From: JBIICS01 sp044238735
Lineage (GTDB): Bacteria; Bacteroidota; Bacteroidia; UBA4408
DNA length: 11,668 bases
Reading direction: 5' to 3'
NCBI GenBank assembly: GCA_044238735.1
Contig: JBIICS010000090.1
Coordinates: forward strand, 1-11,668
The first letter of the stretch is position 1, and every line of letters begins with the position of its first letter. The notes beneath the pieces are model-generated. The model was not told the origin of the DNA. It did no database searches and saw nothing but the letters and a program-made list of their open reading frames with translations. Both the position numbers and the translations under genes were made by a program. Below, in pieces: positions 5,455 through 11,668 of the stretch.

Positions 5455-5886
5455 TTAGTTACTAATCTGCAAAGCATTACCATCAAAAAATGTTCGGTAT
5501 GGACGAAGAGGTTGAACAGCCGGCCCCTGAGCAACTGAACCATCTGTTAGAACAAACTTACTACTGCAACATAAGCAAACACTATATACATTGGTGCTTG
5601 AATCAACCTCAACTGTAGAGCAGGAATTCATAGGTTGATAGGAGCAATTTCTATCGTATGCAGAAAAATCGTTAATTGATTTTCTGTAAACTACAATCCC
5701 CCTAACTCCTCCATTTACATAAGCCCAACCTCCAATAGTGCTTAATCTGAAATATTGTGGATTACTGGGATAAATGGTAATATTAACCGGCACATTTGGA
5801 ACATAATCGTCGTTGTTTCTTCTGCACGAAACAAAAAGCATAACTATTGTTAAGATTGAAATAATTAAAAATTTATTTTTGCACAT
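5455..5886 (-). CDS. Lipoprotein with degenerate Rieske-like domain
   Basis: This 143-residue protein starts with a type II signal peptide ending in the lipobox L-F-V-S-C, so Cys21 would be lipidated. The C-terminal half follows the layout of a Rieske domain: Y-D-R-N-C-S-Y (77-83) where a Rieske protein has C-x-H, C-L-C-C-S-S-K-F (104-111) where it has C-P-x-H-G-S-x-F, then D-G-S-V-A-Q-G-P-A-V-Q-P-L-R-P-Y (115-130), the usual G-P-A-x-x-P-L ending. Cys81 and Cys104 are kept, but the two ligand histidines are replaced by Tyr83 and Cys107. Cys89 and Cys106 sit about where bc1-type Rieske proteins form a disulfide. It cannot bind a standard 2Cys-2His cluster; a structural or altered-metal role is open. 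Anchored in the inner or outer membrane. Only the Met at 5886 gives a full signal peptide. Confidence 0.75.
   Translation of the reverse strand: MCKNKFLIISILTIVMLFVSCRRNNDDYVPNVPVNITIYPSNPQYFRLSTIGGWAYVNGGVRGIVVYRKSINDFSAYDRNCSYQPMNSCSTVEVDSSTNVYSVCLCCSSKFVLTDGSVAQGPAVQPLRPYRTFFDGNALQISN
5874..5881 (+). promoter_or_regulatory. -7 element of the small basic protein gene
   Basis: TATTTTTG (5874-5881) matches TAnnTTTG fully. The best -33 candidate, TTG at 5847-5849, is 24 bases upstream, slightly longer than usual. The element lies within the first codons of the opposite-strand lipoprotein gene. Expected transcript start is about 5886-5888. Confidence 0.5.
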
Positions 5887-5887
5887 G

Positions 5888-6202
5888 ATGAATAAAAAAA
5901 TGATTTCAAAGTTACTTATATTCTTTTGCTTATTTCTAACGGTGCCTCTTATTGTAAATGCTCAAATAAAAGGCAAAAATGCTGATGAAAAGCAAAAAAG
6001 TGCTGACCAAAAAAAAGAAGAGTTAAAGCAGGAAGAATTAGAGGCTATTGAATTAGGGAAGAAAAGACATGAAATGATTCAGAAGAAAGAAACTCGTAAG
6101 CGCATGAAAAAGAATAAAAAAAAGGCCGATAGGGTTAACGCCAACGAAAAGCCTCCTTTTTTGGAAAGATTGGAAGCTCGTTTTAGAAAGAAAAAGCGCT
6201 AA
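5888..6202 (+). CDS. Small secreted, highly basic protein of unknown function
   Basis: The 104-residue product begins M-N-K-K-M-I-S-K-L-L, followed by a hydrophobic core and V-N-A-Q, a standard signal peptide cleaved near residue 25. The mature part is dominated by Lys, Arg and Glu: a helical charged stretch (A-D-E-K-Q-K-S-A-D-Q-K-K-E-E-L type), then K-R-H-E-M-I-Q-K-K-E-T-R-K-R-M-K-K and P-P-F-L-E-R-L near the end, closing on K-K-K-R. Small secreted proteins of this composition recur in Bacteroidota; I know no function. Starts at 5885 (one extra Met) or 5900 are possible: the -7 element ends at 5881, so a start at 5885/5888 would be leaderless, while 5900 would have a leader of about 12 nt and still keep a signal peptide. 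An open frame reaching back to 5813 is not believable as it overlaps the lipoprotein gene. Confidence 0.75.
   Translation: MNKKMISKLLIFFCLFLTVPLIVNAQIKGKNADEKQKSADQKKEELKQEELEAIELGKKRHEMIQKKETRKRMKKNKKKADRVNANEKPPFLERLEARFRKKKR
5907..5939 (-). promoter_or_regulatory. Promoter of the lipoprotein gene
   Basis: On the minus strand TAACTTTG (5914-5907) matches TAnnTTTG fully. The -33 position holds TTAG (5939-5936), one mismatch from TTTG, with a 21-base spacer. The element lies inside the signal-peptide region of the plus-strand gene starting at 5888. Expected transcript start is near 5901. Confidence 0.5.
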
Positions 6203-6260
6203 TTGCATAATGCCAGGAAATTGCCCCAAATTTTCTTTCGGCATACAGCTAATATTTTTT

Positions 6261-6299
6261 TAATTGTTAATTAATTTACAACTATTTCATTAACAATTA
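6261..6299. repeat. 11-bp perfect inverted repeat upstream of the receptor gene
   Basis: TAATTGTTAAT (6261-6271) and ATTAACAATTA (6289-6299) are perfect inverted copies separated by 17 bases, about 30 bp before the receptor -33 element. It could be an operator for the receptor operon or an AT-rich hairpin ending the preceding gene. The remaining intergenic sequence (6203-6397) holds the receptor promoter and no gene. Confidence 0.5.
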
Positions 6300-6329
6300 T
6301 TTACAATTGATTAAAAAGTATAGCAAATG

Positions 6330-6360
6330 TTTGTTAATTTTTTATAAATGTTTACTTTAG
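6330..6360 (+). promoter_or_regulatory. Promoter of the TonB-dependent receptor operon
   Basis: TTTG (6330-6333), exactly 19 bases, then TACTTTAG (6353-6360), one mismatch from TAnnTTTG. The transcript would begin near 6366, giving a leader of about 32 nt before the ATG at 6398. Confidence 0.6.
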
Positions 6361-6397
6361 CGGGGTAAGAATTTAAGGAATTAAAGCCAAACTTATT

Positions 6398-9300
6398 ATG
6401 GTTAAAAGAATATTTACCTTTTTATTTGCAATCGCATTAAGCTCTGTAGCCCTCGCTCAAACAGGGGCTTTAAAAGGAAAAGTAATTGACAAAGCAACTA
6501 ATGAAACTATACCGTTTGCGAGTGTTACACTCTTGTCTGGTGGGTCTGTAGTTGCAGCAGTTCAAACGGACATCGATGGTGAATATACAATCAAACCGAT
6601 TCCTCCTGGTGCCTATAATTTAAAAGCATCTTATGTAGGATATTCTCCTGCTCAGGTTAATAACGTTCGTATTACTGCGGATAAAACAACCAATCAAAAT
6701 TTTGAATTAACAACAGCTACAGACTTAAAAGAAGTTGTAATTACGGAATATAAAGTTCCTTTGATTGACCCAGATACTAAATCTGGTGGAACCGTTGACC
6801 GTGCTAAGTATAATTCAATGGCTACCAAAAATATTGCTTCAGTTGCCTCTACTACTGCAGGGGTATTTCAAAGTGATGAAGGTGCTGATTTAAATGTTCG
6901 TGGTTCTCGTTCGGATGCTACAGATTATTATATCGATGGAGAACGTGTTCGTGGTTCTTCAGGTATCCCGCAACAGGCCGTTGAGCAAATTTCGGTTGTA
7001 ACGGGTGGTTTACCTGCACAATACGGTGAAGCTACTGGTGGTGTTATTACCATTACTACTCGCGGACCTTCTGGTCAGTTTTTTGGTGGTGTTGAGGCTA
7101 TTACCTCCGAGGCAACAGATGCATATGGTTACAATTTTATAGGTTGGAGCTTAGGTGGTCCTATAGTAGCCAAAAAGGATACTGTAACAGGTATTAAACG
7201 TCCTGTTTTGGGATACTTCCTTTCGGGTGAGGCTTTTACCGAAAAAGATCCTGATCCTTCAGCAATTGGAAGCTACAGAATTTTAAGCGATACATTGGCA
7301 GCTTTAGAAAGAAATCCATTAATTAAAAATCCAAACGGTTCAGGTTCTGCAAAATCAGCTGAATTTGTTCAAATGAATGATTTGGAAAAAATTAAAGCAC
7401 GTCAAAATGTTCGTCAAAACACATTCCGTTTAAGTGGTAAACTTGATTATTCTCCTATCAAAGATTTAAACTTTACAGTTGGTGGTAATATCGATTATGT
7501 TCAAAGTAGAGACTTTGTTTATAATTATGCTCTTTTTAATTCTAAAAATAATCCATTAAGTACTCAAAATACTTGGCGCTTGTATGGTCGAGTTACTCAA
7601 AAATTAAATATTGGAAGTTCAGATGAAAAATCTTCCTCCATCATTTCCAACGCATATTATACTGTGCAGGCCGGTTACCAAAAATTTAATTCTGTTACTG
7701 AAAGTTTCCACCATCGTGACAGATTATTCAACTATGGTTACATCGGTAAATTTGATATGCAATACAGACCAATCTATACTCCGGTTGCTGATGGAAACAC
7801 TATTAAATATTATGAACTGGCCGGTTACCAAGATACCTCTATAACATTTACTAGATCTGAGTTAAATGCTTTATCCGCTAATTACACTTCTAATTACTTT
7901 GATTATATAGAAGATAAATCAATTTATCAATTCCAAGGTAGACCTTCTGCTTTGGACTTAGTAGCGATTAACGGCGCTTTAAGAAATGGAGATCGTTTAA
8001 ACCAAAATAACGTTTATGCCCTATGGAATAACACAGGTCGCCAATATGGTGGTTATAATGTTACAGATAACTCTCAATTCCGTGCCTTTGCTAACTTTAA
8101 CTTCGACTTAAAGAAGAAACATGCTATACAGTTTGGTTTTGAATACGAACAACGTGACGATAGGCAGTGGGGTGTTTCCGCCTTATCCTTATGGACTATC
8201 ATGCGTCAGTTAACCAACACCCATATCTCCTTGGATACAAGCGTAAGAATATACAATGAAGCATTGAGTGGAACAATAGCTTATTACGATCATCCATATA
8301 AAGCAGATGCTTCTACTCAATCGTATTTCGATAAAAAATTACGTGAAAAAATCGGGGCCGGAGAAACAGATATCTTAAATATTGATGCTATGGATCCGAA
8401 TACCTTTAATTTAAATATGTTTTCTCAAGATGAACTTTTAATTAATGGTATTTCTTCTGGTTTTGGTTATGATTTATACGGCAATAAAATATCTAATAAG
8501 GCTCGTCCATCTTGGGATGATTTCTTTACTAAAAAGAATGATGCTGGTAATTTCACCAGAGAAATTGGATCGTTCCGTCCAATCTACATGGCAGGCTATA
8601 TTCAGGACAAATTCGATTTTAAGGATATAAAATTTAACGTAGGTCTTCGTTTGGATCGTTTTGATGCTAATCAATCTATGTTAAAAGATATATTTTCTCT
8701 ATATCCTACTAAAACAATCAAAGACCTTAAAGCTGACGATGCCAAGTTTGAAGCACCTGAAAATCTTGGGGATGATTTTGTGGTTTATGTATCTGACCCA
8801 AGTAATCCCTCTGCCTCCAATATAGTTGGATATAGAGATGCCAGTACTGGTGCATTTCCTAAATGGTATAACACTCAAGGTATTGAAGTTATCGATCCTT
8901 CCACTTTAACTTCAACCGGTAGACTTTATCCTTTCTTGGTTGATCCAGATAAATCTCAAAATCCAACAAAAGATTTAACCTCTGCAGGATTTAAAGACTA
9001 TACGCCTCAATTAAATTTAATGCCACGTATTGCTTTTTCATTCCCTATATCGGATGTGGCTAACTTCTTCGCCCATTATGATGTGTTAACTCAACGTCCT
9101 CCCAATGCTCTTCGAAATGACCCATTTGACTATTATAATATTCAAAATAGTGTAGGCGGTGTTTTAAATAATCCTGGATTGCTTCCTGAGAGAACAGTAG
9201 ATTATGAATTGGGTTTTTCTCAAATATTGAACGAAAGCAAGAGTTCGGCTTTAACTATAACCGCATTTTATCGCGAATTACGTAACTTGATTCAAACCGT

Positions 9301-10093
9301 ATTTCTTTACAATGCATACCCAATCCAATATCAAACATTTGCTAATATAGATTTCGGAACAGTTAAAGGCTTGTCTGCTACCTATGATTTACGCCGTATG
9401 GGTAACGTATCCATGAACTTTAGTTATACGTTGCAGTTTGCGGATGGTACCGGATCTAGTTCAACTTCTGGTGCTAATTTAATTGCTTCAGGTAATCCTA
9501 ACTTAAGAAGTACTATTCCGTTAGATTTCGATCAGCGTCATCAAATTGTAGGAAATTTCGATTTCCGTTACGATCAAGGCGCTGCTTATAATGGCCCTGT
9601 ATTATTCGGTAAACAAATATTTGCTGATGCTGGTTTCAATATTACAGGTAGAGCTGGTTCAGGAACCCCTTATTCCGGTCAATCTAATATTGTTCCTACC
9701 CAGTTTTCAGGTGTACAAGGAAATAACCCTATTCTACAAGGTAGCATTAACGGTGCTCGTAAACCTTGGCAAGTTCGTTTCGATTTGCGTGTTGACAAAA
9801 ATTTTATGTTAGCTATCGGTAAGAAGAACGAGGAGGGAGTTCGTTCTAAAAAAAGATTAAATGTATATCTACAGGTATTGAATTTATTAAATACTAAAAA
9901 TGTTTTAAACGTATACAGAGCTACAGGTGATCCTACCGATGATGGTTATTTAAGTTCTGCAATTGCTCAACAACAGCTTTCTCAAGTTGCTAGCCGTCAG
10001 TCATTTATTGATATGTATAATGTACATTTGGCTAATCCGGGTAACTTTTCAATTCCTCGTCGTACGAGAATTGGACTTAGCTTAGATTTTTAA
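6398..10093 (+). CDS. TonB-dependent outer-membrane receptor with CarboxypepD_reg-like domain
   Basis: The 1231-residue protein has a signal peptide (M-V-K-R-I-F ... V-A-L-A before Q21). Residues 23-103 form a carboxypeptidase-regulatory-like beta-sandwich (G-K-V-I-D-K-A-T-N-E-T-I-P-F-A-S-V, then G-E-Y-T-I-K-P-I-P-P-G-A-Y-N-L). A TonB-box-like stretch K-E-V-V-I-T-E-Y follows (111-118). The plug domain (about 135-222) has L-N-V-R-G-S-R-S-D-A-T-D-Y-Y-I-D-G (165-181) and Q-Y-G-E-A-T-G-G-V-I-T-I-T-T-R-G. The rest is a long beta-barrel, including the usual L-L-P-E-R-T-V-D-Y-E-L-G-F region, ending in the outer-membrane signature with terminal Phe (I-G-L-S-L-D-F). It imports an unknown substrate using TonB energy. 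It lacks a SusD partner, so it is not a classical SusC pair. It is co-transcribed with the next gene, 23 bp on. Confidence 0.93.
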   Translation: MVKRIFTFLFAIALSSVALAQTGALKGKVIDKATNETIPFASVTLLSGGSVVAAVQTDIDGEYTIKPIPPGAYNLKASYVGYSPAQVNNVRITADKTTNQNFELTTATDLKEVVITEYKVPLIDPDTKSGGTVDRAKYNSMATKNIASVASTTAGVFQSDEGADLNVRGSRSDATDYYIDGERVRGSSGIPQQAVEQISVVTGGLPAQYGEATGGVITITTRGPSGQFFGGVEAITSEATDAYGYNFIGWSLGGPIVAKKDTVTGIKRPVLGYFLSGEAFTEKDPDPSAIGSYRILSDTLAALERNPLIKNPNGSGSAKSAEFVQMNDLEKIKARQNVRQNTFRLSGKLDYSPIKDLNFTVGGNIDYVQSRDFVYNYALFNSKNNPLSTQNTWRLYGRVTQKLNIGSSDEKSSSIISNAYYTVQAGYQKFNSVTESFHHRDRLFNYGYIGKFDMQYRPIYTPVADGNTIKYYELAGYQDTSITFTRSELNALSANYTSNYFDYIEDKSIYQFQGRPSALDLVAINGALRNGDRLNQNNVYALWNNTGRQYGGYNVTDNSQFRAFANFNFDLKKKHAIQFGFEYEQRDDRQWGVSALSLWTIMRQLTNTHISLDTSVRIYNEALSGTIAYYDHPYKADASTQSYFDKKLREKIGAGETDILNIDAMDPNTFNLNMFSQDELLINGISSGFGYDLYGNKISNKARPSWDDFFTKKNDAGNFTREIGSFRPIYMAGYIQDKFDFKDIKFNVGLRLDRFDANQSMLKDIFSLYPTKTIKDLKADDAKFEAPENLGDDFVVYVSDPSNPSASNIVGYRDASTGAFPKWYNTQGIEVIDPSTLTSTGRLYPFLVDPDKSQNPTKDLTSAGFKDYTPQLNLMPRIAFSFPISDVANFFAHYDVLTQRPPNALRNDPFDYYNIQNSVGGVLNNPGLLPERTVDYELGFSQILNESKSSALTITAFYRELRNLIQTVFLYNAYPIQYQTFANIDFGTVKGLSATYDLRRMGNVSMNFSYTLQFADGTGSSSTSGANLIASGNPNLRSTIPLDFDQRHQIVGNFDFRYDQGAAYNGPVLFGKQIFADAGFNITGRAGSGTPYSGQSNIVPTQFSGVQGNNPILQGSINGARKPWQVRFDLRVDKNFMLAIGKKNEEGVRSKKRLNVYLQVLNLLNTKNVLNVYRATGDPTDDGYLSSAIAQQQLSQVASRQSFIDMYNVHLANPGNFSIPRRTRIGLSLDF

Positions 10094-10116
10094 TATTAAT
10101 TTGAAATTAGTTTGAT

Positions 10117-11668
10117 ATGTTAAATAATAAAATTTTAAATCTCACTTTAGCTTCAGTTTTTCTGACAGGTTCTCTGTTTGCTCGAGAAAATGTGTCACGC
10201 AATAAAATGGCTGCACCAGCTGCACCTGCTGGCACTTTAGCTGAACCTTGTACTCCGGCCCGAGCTCAATCGGTTTTGGCCATAAATAATGTTAGAACCA
10301 CTATTTTGGCAGGTGGAGATATGTGGTGGGACTTAACCAACGGAAGATATGAGATACCTAAAGGAAGTAACCGACATTCTTTATTTGCCGGTGCTCTGTG
10401 GATAGGGGGGTTGGAAGAAGGTACGGGTACCTTAAAAGTGGCGGCAATGACATACCGTCAAACCGGTAATGATTTTTGGCCAGGCCCTTTAAATTTAAAT
10501 ACGGTATCTATTGAGAATTCCAGATGTAATGATTTTGATAAGCATTTTAGAGCCTCAAAAGCTGATGTAGCAAATTTCCGTGGCGGAGGTGATGCAAGTG
10601 GAGATATTAAAAATTGGCCAGGAAATGGTGATGCTGCCAAAGGTGAAGATTTATACCTGGCTCCATTCTTTGATAAAGATGGAGATACTCGATATAAGCC
10701 AGATGAGAGTGGTGATTATCCATTTTACGACTTTGATGGTTCCCAAGGACTAGGAAATATTTTATTTGGAGATGAAACGTTATGGTGGGTTTTTAATGAT
10801 AAAGGAAATATACATTCCGAAACGCAAGGGGTACCTATCGGTTTGGAAATCCATGCTCAGGCTTTTGGTTTTCAAACTAACGATGAAATTAATAATATGA
10901 CGTTCTACCGTTATAAAATTTTTAATCGTTCTTCAACTAAACTAGAAAAAACATATTTCGGTCAGTGGGTGGATCCTGATTTAGGAAATTACCAGGATGA
11001 CTGGGTGGGTTGTGATGTAGAAAAAGGTTTTGGCTATGTTTATAATGGTGATCCTAATGATGAAAATGCAGCTGGATATGGATTAAACCCTCCTGCATTA
11101 GGGGTAGATTTCTTTCAAGGTCCTATCGCAGATGCGAACGATGGTGTAGATAACGATCGCGATTGTATTGTAGATGAACCCAACGAACAAATTATCATGA
11201 GTAAATTTGTATACTACAATAATGATTTCTCTCCTATTGGTAATCCAGAGATTGGTCCACATTTTTATGGCTATTTAAAAGGACTATGGAAAGATGGAAC
11301 TCCAATGGTCTATAATGGAGTGGACGGATGGATAAATGGTGGTGGTGCCGGACCTGTTTGTAATTTTATGTTTCCTGGTGATTCTGACCAAAAATACGGC
11401 TGGGGATTAGGTGGTGATTGCGCCAATCCAAAGCCAAGTACTCCATGGTGTGAAACGGCAACACCGGCCGACAGACGTTTTTTACAATCAGCAGGTCCTT
11501 TTACTCTTCAACCCGGTGCAGTTAACTATATAACTGTCGGTGTAATATGGGGACGATCCGGTTCTTACAACGGTTGTAAAGGTGGTTCAGTTTCTTATAT
11601 CCGACAAAACGATGAAATTGCTCAAGAATTGTTTGATAATGCATTTAAGTTACCTGATGGGCCTGATG
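10117..11668 (+). CDS. Large exported protein, probable T9SS cargo type (partial, 3' end outside window)
   Basis: The frame is open from ATG 10117 to the window end (at least 517 codons). A signal peptide (M-L-N-N-K-I-L-N-L-T ... G-S-L-F-A, cleavage near residue 22) is followed by an Ala/Pro-rich linker. There is no lipobox, so it is not SusD-like. Recognisable blocks are G-D-M-W-W-D-L (67-73), L-F-A-G-A-L-W-I-G-G (89-98) and R-Q-T-G-N-D-F-W-P-G-P (114-124), a combination seen at the start of large secreted Bacteroidota proteins that often end in a type IX secretion signal; the C-terminus is not visible here. Asp-rich loops D-K-D-G-D-T (186-191) and D-A-N-D-G-V-D-N-D-R-D-C-I-V-D-E (339-354) look like calcium sites. 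Many Trp and Gly residues suggest a beta-rich surface protein. It sits 23 bp after the receptor gene, same strand, so probably one operon. Function unknown. Confidence 0.85.
   Translation, partial: MLNNKILNLTLASVFLTGSLFARENVSRNKMAAPAAPAGTLAEPCTPARAQSVLAINNVRTTILAGGDMWWDLTNGRYEIPKGSNRHSLFAGALWIGGLEEGTGTLKVAAMTYRQTGNDFWPGPLNLNTVSIENSRCNDFDKHFRASKADVANFRGGGDASGDIKNWPGNGDAAKGEDLYLAPFFDKDGDTRYKPDESGDYPFYDFDGSQGLGNILFGDETLWWVFNDKGNIHSETQGVPIGLEIHAQAFGFQTNDEINNMTFYRYKIFNRSSTKLEKTYFGQWVDPDLGNYQDDWVGCDVEKGFGYVYNGDPNDENAAGYGLNPPALGVDFFQGPIADANDGVDNDRDCIVDEPNEQIIMSKFVYYNNDFSPIGNPEIGPHFYGYLKGLWKDGTPMVYNGVDGWINGGGAGPVCNFMFPGDSDQKYGWGLGGDCANPKPSTPWCETATPADRRFLQSAGPFTLQPGAVNYITVGVIWGRSGSYNGCKGGSVSYIRQNDEIAQELFDNAFKLPDGPD

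Noticed and set aside
5813..5884. N-terminal extension of the small basic protein
   Set aside because: It would overlap the lipoprotein gene antisense and bury the signal peptide; the extra residues look like the complement of the lipoprotein's own signal sequence.
6210..6260. Possible terminator after the small basic protein gene (atgcc/ggcat stem and a later T-run)
   Set aside because: The stem is short and interrupted, and the T-run begins several bases after it; too weak to call.
6398..10093. SusC/RagA family call for the receptor
   Set aside because: The plug motif and size fit a CarboxypepD_reg-type TonB receptor, and no SusD-like lipoprotein follows; the next protein has a type I signal peptide.

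Overview
The window looks like a chromosomal segment of an AT-rich member of the Bacteroidota. Three things point there: the gene content (a large outer-membrane receptor with a CarboxypepD_reg-like N-terminus, and a secreted protein of a style common in that phylum); promoters of the phylum's TTTG-N19/20-TAnnTTTG type in front of several genes; and no Shine-Dalgarno sequence at any start I checked, including three ribosomal protein genes. I cannot name the genus.

Layout. Positions 1-283 hold the end of a 137-bp tandem repeat whose 103-bp core can fold as nested hairpins. Next is a small secreted protein made of five 16-residue repeats (365-769, +), resembling the beta-flower type. A minus-strand block follows, in transcription order: a Cro/C1-type regulator with an S24 (LexA-like) peptidase domain (4093-3293), rpsF, rpsR and rplI, a strong terminator, then a TetA-like MFS exporter. 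Ferrochelatase hemH (4251-5276, +) diverges from the regulator. Their shared intergenic region carries a recognisable promoter for each gene and a TTTAAAC-N8-GTTTAAA inverted repeat over the hemH -33 element.

Between hemH and a convergent lipoprotein gene lies a pure heptamer array (5348-5445; six AACTACC then eight AACTATC). The lipoprotein (5886-5455, -) looks like a Rieske-fold protein that has lost both histidine ligands. It is divergent from a small, very basic secreted protein (5888-6202, +). The two starts nearly touch, so each promoter lies inside the other gene. The right side is one operon-like unit: a 1231-residue TonB-dependent receptor (6398-10093) and, 23 bp later, a large exported protein cut by the window end (10117-11668+). 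No SusD partner is visible between or immediately after them.

Most genes are housekeeping or ordinary for the phylum. The parts most worth a second look are the cloverleaf-forming repeat, the heptamer array, the histidine-less Rieske-like lipoprotein with its interlocked promoters, the beta-flower repeat protein, and the regulator/hemH intergenic region. I found no RNA genes, CRISPR array, phage or transposase.
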